A stretch of DNA of 64,000 nucleotides from Albugo candida (lineage: Eukaryota > Oomycota > Peronosporomycetes > Albuginales > Albuginaceae). Location of the stretch: NCBI GenBank assembly GCA_905220665.1, contig CAJNAR010000033.1:62001-126000 (forward strand). The letters are read 5' to 3'. The translations under genes and the position numbers were made by a program. Shown here piece by piece: positions 10,654 through 21,260 of the stretch. The notes under the pieces were generated by a model that saw nothing but the letters and a program-made list of their open reading frames with translations, searched no databases and had not been told where the DNA came from. Every line of letters starts with the position of its first letter. Within the stretch, counting starts at the first letter, position 1.

Positions 10654-12198
10654 TCAGTCGGTGTGATGCGTTTCCTGAGATTGTATTCGATCCGTATACA
10701 GCTCATACGTTGCTTGTGCGAGCTCTTTCTTTTCAATTTCGAGGCTTTTTTCGAGCATTTCCAATTGCTTAAATTTCAATTCGAATTGTTCGATTTGACT
10801 TTTGTACATTTCAAAAAGCAAATGATCGATCGTTTCATCTCTTTCGGCTGCCAATCCTTCGGCTCGCGCTGCGAGCATAGCGATATTCGTAGCTTTGGAT
10901 GCTTCTTGTGCCACGGAATTCATTGATTTATCGAATGGTTCACTTTCGTGTTTTCCGTCGGAAAGATGCAATGGATCTCGTTGGTAGGAAGCGATTCCAC
11001 TTGCTTCCGAGGCCAATTGGACGGCTACTACTGCTTCCTGAAAAGAGCTTTCTCGTAGTGTGTCGGTACCGCTTTCTTCTATTTTCACATTACTCGTTGA
11101 GACCTCGGAATCCTTGGAGTTGTGCAAGTCGTAAATGGCTTGAATAGCTGCCTGAGAAGCTCGTTTGGTGATGAATGGATCGGCTTGGTTCACCCATTCC
11201 GTCAAGCAGCGTATAGGCTCGCTGAGCTCGTCACTCGTCGACTCTTGCGTGAAGGGCTGCGGAGTGTCAGAAGCCGACGTCAATCGGTTGAGTAGTGGCA
11301 ACTGTAAGAAATGAAGCATGCACTCATCGGGAGATTTTGTCTCTACGGAAAGAGCTACTGCGTTCCAGTCACATTCTTCCATATTGCTTACTGTATTCAC
11401 TGCTTCCAAGAGTTTTTCCTGCTCTTCCAGCGTCCATTCCGATACCTTTCGAACGCGGATAAAGTCGCTGGTGTCCAATCCATCTGGAAATTGTCGAGTT
11501 GAAAGACATTCTTGACATATTCCGCTTCCGGGTTTGCCACAAAACAGTCCGTTTACAACGTCTGACGGGTACCCCACGCGATTCTCTTGCACTTTGACTG
11601 GCTCCGTGCCAGTAGTACTGCTGGTGTCGCCTCCTTTGGTCAATGTGAAGAGTTTTGTCTTCGCGTCTGTGGACAATTGATACGCAATACTTCCACTGGC
11701 ACACATTTCACAAACGGTAGAGGTCGAAAATGTGCTGTCTACCGTTCGCGTTCGCGCTGTTGGAGTCTCTTTTACGTGATAACTCATCTGATACAGCGGT
11801 GTCTGATGTGGTGGGACACTGAAATTGATGAGACCCCAATGCGTCAGAAATTCATGCACACGTAAAATGGCGCAAACATCTCCCGCCAAATTACGACGGC
11901 ACGCTGTCGCTGTTAAGTAAGTTTGTGGTTCCTGGCGGTACGCGTGGATCATATAGTTGCGGTATTTCATGTACAATTGCGGTGTTTTCGAGCTGGCTCG
12001 TGATTGTATGGCAGAGGAGACGTAAGAAGACTCGGACGATAATTGGAAGAATTCAGGCAACATGCGCTGTTCTATTGGATTTATAGTATCCATGGAGAAC
12101 CAGGAAGCACATTGTGGTATTGGAAAGGTCTCACAGACGTCTGTGGCTTCTTCAAACTCATTCTTTATCGCAAGCTCTTTCACTGAGATCGAATGCAT
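10654..12198 (-). CDS. SWI3/RSC8/SMARCC-type chromatin-remodelling subunit
   Basis: A core subunit of SWI/SNF-type complexes, expected in the nucleus. The product is 514 residues from ATG 12198; the frame upstream is open only by a TTG. Domains in order: SWIRM (about 30-126, with WFSMDTINPIEQRMLPEFF, YRNYMIHAYR, CAILRVHEFLTHWGLINF); a ZZ-like zinc pair (CEMC about 163-166 and CQEC about 228-231, leading into the typical DTSDFIRV); SANT (about 254-302, EWTLEEQEKLLEAV..DWNAVA..TKSPDEC..HFLQLPL); and a C-terminal Ala/Glu-rich coiled coil (about 455-510). This order is diagnostic for the SWI3/SMARCC family. It is shorter than animal SMARCC proteins, closer to RSC8. Confidence 0.93.
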   Translation of the reverse strand: MHSISVKELAIKNEFEEATDVCETFPIPQCASWFSMDTINPIEQRMLPEFFQLSSESSYVSSAIQSRASSKTPQLYMKYRNYMIHAYRQEPQTYLTATACRRNLAGDVCAILRVHEFLTHWGLINFSVPPHQTPLYQMSYHVKETPTARTRTVDSTFSTSTVCEMCASGSIAYQLSTDAKTKLFTLTKGGDTSSTTGTEPVKVQENRVGYPSDVVNGLFCGKPGSGICQECLSTRQFPDGLDTSDFIRVRKVSEWTLEEQEKLLEAVNTVSNMEECDWNAVALSVETKSPDECMLHFLQLPLLNRLTSASDTPQPFTQESTSDELSEPIRCLTEWVNQADPFITKRASQAAIQAIYDLHNSKDSEVSTSNVKIEESGTDTLRESSFQEAVVAVQLASEASGIASYQRDPLHLSDGKHESEPFDKSMNSVAQEASKATNIAMLAARAEGLAAERDETIDHLLFEMYKSQIEQFELKFKQLEMLEKSLEIEKKELAQATYELYTDRIQSQETHHTD

Positions 12199-12328
12199 GG
12201 AGACAATCAACTATGATTCCCTCTATCAACGCATACGTTGTGATAGTTCATACTGTATGATTGTGTGATACGAAAAGCCGGTGTAGAATTAATAAATGGA
12301 ATGTCTCAACATATTATATTATATTGTA

Positions 12329-13213
12329 TTATGTCGACTTCATTTCATTCACCAGCCTTTTTACTTCCATCGATGGCAAACGGGAGATCTGCTTTTTCCT
12401 AAAGAATATGAATTCGATAGAATTATCGGCTCCGGCATTTTCAGATAACTTGATAGCGGTGACATAGGTCTTGGCAAATCGAGCGCCGATGATCCACTCA
12501 TCTTGCTCATTCGGGTTCTCTTTGATTCCCATGCGACATTCGTTGTCGTACGCGATAATGTAGTCTGTGGGGTAAAATTCGTACTTGAAAACGTTATCGA
12601 TTGTGATCATTATCGATGGCAATGCTTTGAAATTGACATCTACACACGGAAGCACTCGGTTATGATCAGCATGGAAGAAATCCATCTCATTCTTCTTCAG
12701 TTTCTCTTGGAACTCGGAGAAAAATTCTTTTGGAATCAGAGTATCCAAATTCCCGTAATCGAAAGCCACCATCTGCTCTTTTTCTTTTCCAAACATTCCA
12801 ATGCTGGCTTTCAGCGGACGGAGCATTTGATGTGCGTTGTCTTTGATGATAGCTGAAGCTTTGTGGTAGGAGACCTCAAACCTTGCTAGAGCTTCTATAG
12901 GAAGAAAATATAACCTTGCCGCGTCATGCTCAAATTCAAAACTGAAGATCTTGTTCTTTTCAGTTTCCAATTGTGGGGTGAGGAATTCAACCGCAAAACG
13001 TTCTTTGCTTGAATTGACATCTTCCTTACTCTTATGGCCGCAAGGTAACAAGGTCAAGAATGTAGCATTATCTATTTTCGACAAAGAGACCGATATCGTA
13101 TTGGCTTGGACGTGAAGAGGAGTCTCCATGCAAATATTTGGAAGTAGCGATATCGTGTGAGGACTGATACGATGATTCATCGGCGGAGGAAGACGGGTTA
13201 TGTTGGAGAGCAT
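12329..13213 (-). CDS. pepsin-like aspartic protease C-lobe, catalytically degenerate (possible pseudogene)
   Basis: A 294-residue open frame from ATG 13213. The C-terminal half follows the A1 aspartic protease C-lobe pattern: a central D-[T]-G-type loop followed by L-I-P-K-E-F-F, then LPSIMITIDN, YIIAYDNECRMGI, and W-I-I-G-A-R-F as the counterpart of the usual W-I-L-G-D-x-F. The catalytic motif reads F-D-Y-G-N instead of D-T/S-G-T/S, so the Thr/Ser beside the Asp is lost. No N-lobe is encoded in this frame and there is no signal peptide; possible N-lobe debris lies immediately upstream. It is either a truncated pseudogene or a non-catalytic protein. Assignment rests on motif pattern only. 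Confidence 0.5.
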   Translation of the reverse strand: MLSNITRLPPPMNHRISPHTISLLPNICMETPLHVQANTISVSLSKIDNATFLTLLPCGHKSKEDVNSSKERFAVEFLTPQLETEKNKIFSFEFEHDAARLYFLPIEALARFEVSYHKASAIIKDNAHQMLRPLKASIGMFGKEKEQMVAFDYGNLDTLIPKEFFSEFQEKLKKNEMDFFHADHNRVLPCVDVNFKALPSIMITIDNVFKYEFYPTDYIIAYDNECRMGIKENPNEQDEWIIGARFAKTYVTAIKLSENAGADNSIEFIFFRKKQISRLPSMEVKRLVNEMKST

Positions 13214-13544
13214 TCCAAAATGATGATCGAATAGCTCCTTTCAAAGCCCATGCTGTAGCTGTAGCCCTCGACTACACATTTAGAAACAACGTGGGCGTAA
13301 GGACACCAGGAAGCTGTACTTTTTAGAAAAGTGGAAAAACGAAAGTACACATAAATCGAGTCAAACGTGTGGCGAGGGTGAGGGTGTGTTTAAGATCCTT
13401 CAAAGATGTACATTGGAGCTTTCTATGCTTTCGTTCACTTGCGTTACTGTACGTAATGTTTGAAAAACATACTTTCGAATGTTTGGGTACGACGTATTCA
13501 CACATTTTCTTCCCGCAAGTGCAGCTGTGGTTTATCTGGGGCAC
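13214..13544 (-). pseudogene. possible broken N-lobe of the aspartic-protease-like gene
   Basis: Upstream of the C-lobe frame, on the same strand, two overlapping open pieces in other frames look protein-like. One at 13544-13323 is cysteine-rich (HSCTCGKKMCEYVVPKHSKVC) and resembles the Cys loop after the active site in some A1 proteases. The other, ending near 13214, reads GYSYSMGFERSYSI. Stops and frame changes separate them and no first catalytic Asp is visible. This is suggestive, not proven. Confidence 0.25.
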
Positions 13545-16500
13545 AAGTATCGTTTATGAGCTGAAGAGAGGTTGTTTGGATGCATCGTTCTTCCCGAAAC
13601 GACTGGTGGCTGTACAGGCTGTGAATTGAAGTCTTTTCGAAAGCGCGAGAGCAGCTAGGAGATACACGACGCAGTTGGATACCGCCCTGTTCTCAACAAA
13701 GAAGAAAAGCATGTCATTCAGTTGAGTCTTGACGTAACTACCGGCGGCCGTCTTGAGCTCTGAGACGGCGAGTCTGTGGATTTCGGTTCAAAATTTGCAC
13801 CGGAAATCTCATCGACTTTTTTATCGTCTCGCTGGTACCTAAAGGATAGGTAGAGATGAAGCACTCTTCAAAGAAGGCGAATTGTGAATGTTGCGTAAAG
13901 TATGGAGAAGCGAGGAGCCTTGGGTTCTGGTACGCGCTTATAGCTCTCTCGGGGTCGAGAATATCTCTCTGCATCGAAAACAGCACGTGACTTTAGTGAT
14001 TCTAAAGTGGAGCCTATTGTTCTTTGCGCTGTCGATCGCCTCACTACAGTCGTGCATAGAGCTACCAGCTCAGCGTAATCAGACTTGCCCAATTATGAGT
14101 GAAGAAACAATGTCAAATGACGGAGAGTAAGTCGGTGTGCTCCTTGGTAGCCGATTGCTGGCTATATCCACCTCACAGAATTGCGCATAGCGTGAGAAGA
14201 AGTCTTCAAGTCGTTAATGATTGTTGAGTGGTACTTTAAAGCAGCTCTTTGATGTTGTGGTCGAGAATATCCTCTCCTGCGTGGAGAAGCGAAAATTGAT
14301 CTTCTCAAGCCTAAAAACGAATGGAGGATTCTTCCTCAGCTTTAGAGGCACACTCAGCCAGGTTACCGCAAGGCTCTGAGACTGTGTGGGTCCCCACCGT
14401 ATTGCTCAGATACCATCAACGGATCCTTCACGTCCCCCACGCAGTTGTCATATGTGGATCTCGCATCTTTGAATAGAAAGCGAACGGGTGAGCGCTTACG
14501 CCATCGCCTGATAGTAAGCCCTGATACCATTACAATATGTCGCGTTTGAGGCTGCCGCGCTTTGACTCGACCATTGAGACGGCTTCGCTGACAAAAGTCG
14601 CTTTTGGGAGAATTCATTGAGTGTTACCGTTCGCTTGACAATAAGTCTCACACATATGGCTTGCCCCATGCAGTTGTTGTATTTTTTCCATTCACTAGCG
14701 CACGGTAATGATGAAGAAAGCTGCAGCATTAATGCCTTATATATGCCTACACATTGATTGGATGTTATTCGGTGCGAAATGTTTTGATTGAACAAAAATG
14801 GATTCTAGAACACCGATCCCAAATGATCGGAAGCACACGAGAAAACATTCTACGGCACGTGAAGACGCAAGGAAATAAGTGTGATCTAAACGTTGCTAGC
14901 AACGAAGGAGCAACATGCCCGCGCTTGCGAAAGATGGAAAAATGGACACCTCATCTGCCCATTTAGCACTGAAATCAGTCAAATCAAGCTCAACCACGCC
15001 GACCGGAACAGCCACTCGTAGTAGCGTAACGGAGATCAGTAGTATCTCGCGATTTGGATGGGAAATTGAGGAATCGAGTTGTCAGTAACATTTGAATACC
15101 GCTGTTGGCTCACATTGCCTCGTAAGGAGAAAGTGATGATTTATATCACAAGCGTGATGGCGTCGGAGAGTTACCTTCCGATAACATCCAGTGGGATCTA
15201 CGAAACCTTCTTTCGACCTGAGAGTATGTGAAGCTTAACAAGCTATGAACAAAATCCTTATACGTATTTGTAGATTCCAGATCTTCACGACGCTAATTAC
15301 CGGTATCATCACCAGTCGGTGTACTGACGTACTCTGATTCCTGGTTACAGACTGGTTGTTTCGAACTTGGATAAATCAATTGTGCCTTTGGAATGCAAAT
15401 ACCGCCTATAGAAGAATCGCATTACGACTATTTTAAAGAAAGAAGATAAGAACACAATCTGGGCAAGTTTGACATCAAAGAACCCATCATCGTCAAATAA
15501 GCCAACTTCTAGCGATCCTGCAACCGAAAGAATGGACCTGATGAAGCTAGATTTTACCACGCTCGTTTATGATAAATGCTTCTCATACTGGAACATGTAT
15601 GAGAAGGTGATGATGAGATGAAGAAAACTATCGCCAAAGCCTGGACGAAGTCTAAAGCCAATAGCGGGGCTACGTTTTAGGCTCGGTACGATAGTCTCAC
15701 TCGAAATCCAGCCGCTTGTGCGCACTTTTCGACATTCAGCGGTAATCGTACTTGGACGTGCACCGTTGCGAAGCTGACGATACGTTTTTGAAAATGACTT
15801 TACACAATCCTGAAGCCGGAAAACCGAATGGAATCCACGCTTTTGGTCTCCGATTCGAAAAAATGCATTTGAAACAAGGTTCAAGCGTCAAATCTATGCC
15901 GTTAGCATTACCAAATACAGCAAAGAAGCGCATCATACAGTCGAAATTCGTCAATGCAGCAGTCGTTTCCGTTTGAATGCAACGCTCGTTGCACTTTCAC
16001 AGAGAATGACGCCACCATTACATACAGACGGGAACTTCTGATACCTCCAGTATACGGCTTGTCAAGACCATTCTGATGCATATACTCTTACAAAAAAAGC
16101 ACCGATTCTCGAAAGACAAGCCGTACAATCGTTGAAACTCAGATGAAACTGGTGGAATCCAGCTCATCGGATCCGTCCTCAATACCCGCACCGCATCGAC
16201 AATCCTACTTCCAAGCCAATCACAGCTTCTCCAATAATTGAGGCGCCAATTCCGATTCCCTCTATTTGTCTCTTCCAAGTGGTCAAAGCGCATTCTTCCG
16301 AAAAGGTCGACAGCATAACTTTCTTCTCGTTATCCGACGAAATCAGGTTCGGGAAAGACGAAACAAGTCAGAGAGTTTCAAGAATGCAACCGATAATTCA
16401 ACTTACTTACTTGGAGTTTATTATCAAGACACTCAACATGGCACGCTCCAAGTAGCGAAGACTCCTGAATTCGTCATTTATTGAAAAAATGCTATCAAAT

Positions 16501-17160
16501 GCAACAGAGACAGAATCAGAAGACAAGAAGCCAATGCGAGTAACAAGTTCTGTCACGTACGCCACATATTCCTGTTTGTGAATTCAAATACCTCAACATT
16601 ATTGGCATGGGATTCTGGAGATGATGCGTTTGTGGGAGACTGCTATGTTGATGTGGGAATGTCGTCATCAACGGAGGCACGGAGACTATGTTCGAGTATC
16701 GTTCTTCCTGATAGGATCCAGTCGAATTCATAGTGAAAAGGGGCTTGGCGTTGGAAGGATGAATGCGGTCGGGGTTGAGCTATCGCTTCTAGTACAAAAC
16801 GTTTTCACGGCACATGCATACCATTCCGTTTATGCGTGTGATCTATTGAAATAAATTATACGACAGCCATTTATACAAAGAAATGGAAAGGGCTCATACC
16901 AGCAGGGGGACAAAACCCTTCGAATGCACACTTCCTGTACAGCCATCATGACAATCGTCGTTTTCGAGAGTTTAGTGGCATGCTTTCTCCCTCATTGGAT
17001 GTGACAGGTATCAGCATGGGAGCATCGTCCATTACAAGCAATCGCATTTCGTCTCCAAAGTCAATCGAGCCGACGACACTCATCGTATTTTGATATCTTC
17101 AAAGAATCAAAGTAACGTAGAAAGAGCTTAACAGGATCTTGCAAATTGGAAGATTCACTG
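13545..17160. other. gene-poor region with scattered coding relics
   Basis: No intact gene is found over about 3.6 kb. Protein-like fragments include minus-strand 14363-14795, with two similar Cys-containing motifs in different frames (YNNCMG and YDNCVG), plus-strand 15752-15976, and plus-strand 16266-16733 (separate entry). The rest looks non-coding, with many stops in all frames. Confidence 0.45.
16266..16733 (+). pseudogene. coding relic interrupted by one stop, unknown family
   Basis: One frame stays open for about 470 nt except for a single TGA at 16482-16484. The two halves read naturally (NSTYLLGVYYQDTQHGTL before the stop; TLLAWDSGDDAFVGDCYVDV after). There is no ATG at the start of the open stretch and no family is recognised. 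It looks like the decayed part of a larger gene. Confidence 0.3.
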
Positions 17161-20100
17161 AGGGAGTGCCTACAAGACTTCCGCATACGGGTGATGACAT
17201 GAGCACGATAGCATGGGCTACTACACACTTTAAAGACGGCAATACACAAGCTCGATGTAAGCTCGACCCCATACATTGTGAACTACTCAGATTCAAATAA
17301 AGCTCGACGAGATCATGGACCAAGCACAACCACGAGTCAAATACAAAGGGTACAAACGTGACCCCGCAGTCTGTCGAAATCTGGGGCACTATCACATTGC
17401 TCATCGAAGGCAACACGATGGATCACTCTTTGGTTAAGCTTTGCACCGTGCAGAAGTATTGAGAATTAGCGGGCGTTCTGCATGTAAGACAGAAACGGGT
17501 ACAGACATAATGTAGAGTCAGGTTGAAATAACAAAAACGGCACGGTATATGCGAGGCAGTACATTTGTTCGTGGTTGCAAAAAAAAGCTGATTTTAGCCA
17601 TTGTTTGATGCCTTCTTCGGGCTTTTAAAGTGCCCATTTGGCACCTTCCCAGTTGACCTTTTGAATGTGGGCTTGCTTAATGTTTTTGTCGTTTTTGTTG
17701 GTAGCTTCTACCAGATTTATCAATTCTTCTTCCAAGGTTCCATCCTGTTGAAGAAGTGCAAATCCGCCTTTTTTTAAGACATGATTTATCATCTCAAAAT
17801 CACTCATTGAAGCCCCTGAGGCGAAGTCAGCTGTCCTTCCTTCCAATTTAGCTTCAATTATCTTCATTTTGCCTTCACCATCAGCGGCCTGAACTTTTCC
17901 TAGAAGGACATCAGCCATCACGTCATCTTCGCCTTTCCCATGGATTTCTGCCTCAGTGATAGAGCCAAACGTATGCTGTAACTCGATCTTAAGCTTAGAA
18001 TGTTCGATCATAGCTTCCAAATACAGTTTTGGCATCTTACTGATCACGTACGGGGTCACTCCCTTGTCGATCAATGCGGCGACAAGCATCTTCTGTTCTT
18101 CGTAAGCAGCCGGACATCTGATTGGCATCGGATGCCAACCAATAAGTTCATGGTGGTATTCATGGAACATTGGACCATTAAAAGGTTTCGCGAGCACACT
18201 CTTTAAAAGTTCTTTTTGATCCTTCAAAGTCATTTTATAAAGCAGTCTACGTCCAATAGTGGCTAACAAGTGAGCACACTCTCGTTTGCGCGAATCATCC
18301 TCCATGAATCTATATAACTCTTTCATCCAAAGCGCGATATAAGCTCCCAATTCGTTCAATTTGAATCTGTTGGGTCCCTCCTTTGTCGACTTCGGATTAT
18401 ATTGTTTAAAATAACTTTCGATTGCCGACACAATATCGTCGAATGTGATCGATTTTTTTTGGCCTTGGTCTTGATCTTGATCTTCGCCTTGTAACTCCAC
18501 GGACTTTGGGACACAAATGCTTTTTTTTTTCTGCATTTTCAAACCCAAACACCTTTTTGACATCCTCATGCCCAAAGGCAAAGTTGAATTCTCGTACTTG
18601 CCAGGAAGCAACGGGGATCTCCAATGTGCCATTTACGAGACCAGCATTCATTTCGAAAACGGCAAACTTATGGGGCTTGTCGTTGCTGATTTCTTTGAAA
18701 AACGCTTTGAAAAACTGCTCCGAACCAGTACCCTTAATCTTGGTCATAAAGGATTTCTCTGAGCCGCGATTACAAACGAACGCAAGCAATCCGAAGATCA
18801 ATTGCTTGAGAGCCATTAGACCAATTTGAAAATAAATGGTGAAATCGTGACCTTACCTCTGCCACTTAAGACCCTTTTTTGTATGAGATGCATCGCATTC
18901 TTTATTACAGAGAGTTCGATTTCGCGTTCGAAAAAAAATAGAAGGTAGACCTCTACGCAAGGGATGGTGAGGCACTATTCCTATTACCTTACTAAAATCA
19001 ACTGGTTCAAAGTTGCCCAATACGTTGTCGCTCTGAAATTGTGCGGGAAAGAGTATCTGAATGTTCCTTCCTTGCAGCCTAAGAGGCGGCACCCAACAGC
19101 ATTCGATAATGGATAGCGCGCAGGCAATACACACTCAACAGAATTCGAATCGATGACTGATATATAAAATGTGTTTAATACAAAGCATTATACATAAACA
19201 GGACATCGTTCGAATCATCCAACTGCTACATGTAAGGTGTTATTGCGACCTCATACGCAAATGCGCCATCTGAGATGATGCCCTGATTAGGAATGGATGC
19301 GAAGAGAATGTATACTAAATAGCGTGACACTTAGAGTAAGGACTAAATATGCTGCAAAGGTATCATCGACCGGTGGATTCAGTCGAATCTTGAGAAATCG
19401 ATGCTGAATGATCCATACGTTTCGAAAATACGATCTTTCGATCCAATCCCCTGTCAGATATAAGGTCGGCGCATTTTAATAATTGTGATTGCAGTCCTCG
19501 CTAAGGTGAATTGGTCAAGGCGCACTACATTAGGGTTTGTTATCAAGCAACTGCATAATGATCGCTTGATTGTTGGTTTCGTCCTTCATTTCTGATCGTT
19601 TGATGCATCGACGGGAAGAATGTAGCTTGCGATGCAAAAACTTAACTGAATTCGTTTGCGAGGCAGTAATAAGCTAGCTCAAAAGCAGGCATGTTCTTGA
19701 CATGTATGTTTTGACTTGATACGAGTATACTCGCTTTCTCCCGTTGTTGGCTAGAAGAAGCGCCATAGTTTGATAACGTGATTGCCTTATTCCATTTCAC
19801 GTCGTCGTGATGCAACCATCAGCTGGGTGCTCCGAAAAAAAAACTTCTTGTGACTGAGTGAATGAAGTCTTTCTACTTTCTTACCTCCATGAAACAGCAC
19901 GATTTGACTCATAAAATGCGCCAAGCAACCCTGAGCATGGATGAACATCCACGTGATTGATGGCGCTCAGGCTACTGCGCTGGTAAGCCTGAGGCACTGC
20001 AACAAGTAATAGATTCGATCGAGCCATTAAAGTTCCACTTCTTGACACCAAATATTTGATATATTGCAGGAAGAAGCTGAACGAGTATGTTTTTCACTCT

Positions 20101-20640
20101 TACCATATGACCGTGCACTTTGTTGAATTCTAGTGGTTGCTGATCCTTTCAGGTACTGCATAAACACAAGTCTGTCAAAGTAATTACAATTATCCCAACT
20201 AAAGTCTAGATATAGAGGTTGCATGTCAGCACGGTAATCGAACACTTCGTATTATTCACAGGGCAGAAAGTGTTGAATGCCGCAGTCAGGTACAGCAAGT
20301 GTAGCGCCTGAATGTTAATGTCGCGTGACTTGAGAAGAGACATGGATGTCATGATATATTTTTGATGCACAGATAAGTGTCCACGTTGGATGTCGTTTCT
20401 CCATACACCTCATTCTCCTCGATACGCTCATTGTATTGGCTGGCTGAGAATTCCTCTTTGTTCGTTGCCTATTTGATCGAGCTGATTTATCAAGCATAAT
20501 AGTATAATAAATAGTGAAATGTAGTTTTCTCTTATCGCGCGGTAGAAATGCATTGTATTCACTTTGTGCATGCTGATGGACCATCGCATAGGTAGCATCC
20601 TTCAATTTGATGCATCCAGGAAGAAGATTAAGAGTTGTTT
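17160..20640. repeat. segmental tandem duplication, unit A
   Basis: This segment is collinear with unit B (20.8-25.6 kb). Examples: about 17180 and 20840 (cttccgcatacgggtgatga vs cttccacacgggcgatga); 17495-17580 and 21125-21215 (shared aacggcacggtata); the secreted-protein genes; about 19295-19400 and 23150-23235 (shared ggatgcgaagagaat and gtggattcagtcgaatcttg); about 20090-20235 and 24235-24370 (shared cacaagtctg and actcttaccata); and the shared cgcgcggta near 20537/25595. Boundaries are approximate. Unit A lacks the transposon present in unit B. Confidence 0.88.
17625..18816 (-). pseudogene. secreted protein of the duplicated family, copy A, frameshifted in a homopolymer
   Basis: Paralogue of the gene at 21261-22535. 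It starts at ATG 18816 with a short signal peptide (MALKQLIFGLLAFVC), then a conserved N-terminal region (KIKGTGSEQFFK, VFGFENAEKK). At a run of ten A (plus-strand T at 18521-18530) the frame shifts: the paralogue has nine A at this point and reads straight on into SICVPK. Downstream the second frame stays open for about 300 residues to the stop at 17625 and matches copy B throughout (LLYKMTLKDQ, YEEQKMLVAALIDKGVTPYVIS, HIQKVNWEGAKWAL). A Gln/Asp linker (DQDQDQGQ) follows the shift. It is either a young pseudogene, a sequencing or assembly error, or a gene read through by slippage. No known family is recognised. Confidence 0.75.
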
Positions 20641-20800
20641 TATCTAGGCGCTAAATACAGTATTGGATGTGCTCTATTTGGGAGTCCTGTATTAAGAAGC
20701 CAATAGTATCCGCCAGTTTTTCCAAAAACTAAGCGCTTGCATGAATATGCTTGTCGATAAGTAGAAAAGAAGGCGCGCATCAAAACAAATAAAATGTCCT
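18817..20800. other. non-coding flank of unit A
   Basis: This stretch, upstream of copy A, matches the flank of copy B at about 22540-24660. Open frames here are shared between the units only as decayed fragments (for example near 18853-19134 and 22669-22866), so no functional gene is supported. Confidence 0.6.
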
Positions 20801-21260
20801 CCTCCAGTGTCCGTGTACACATAGGACGCACTCGCACTTCCACACGGGCGATGACATGCAGCACGCCCGCATAGGCCGCAGACAAGGTCGATCAAAAGGA
20901 TTGCTTTGTTTGAGAACGCTCGTGAATCAAATGTCCCATCCTTCTTATACGTTGCCACATACTCAAATTCAAGTAAGATGGACGAGATCATGTACCAACC
21001 GCAATAATGAGCCAAAATACACGTCAGGGTATTTATGTTGGATGAATGCCCCACAATTCGAAATTAATGCTACAAAGTACAAGTGTGGGAGATAGGCTGC
21101 AAACGACTCCGCTGTAGATTGAAAATAGGTACATAGACAATGTAGATTCAGGTTGAGATAATAACAACGGCACGGTATAGTGAGGTTGTACATTTATTCG
21201 TGCATCAAGTGTATTGTAGTTATTGGTTTGAGCCTTCGAATTCTTTGTATATTTAGGATA

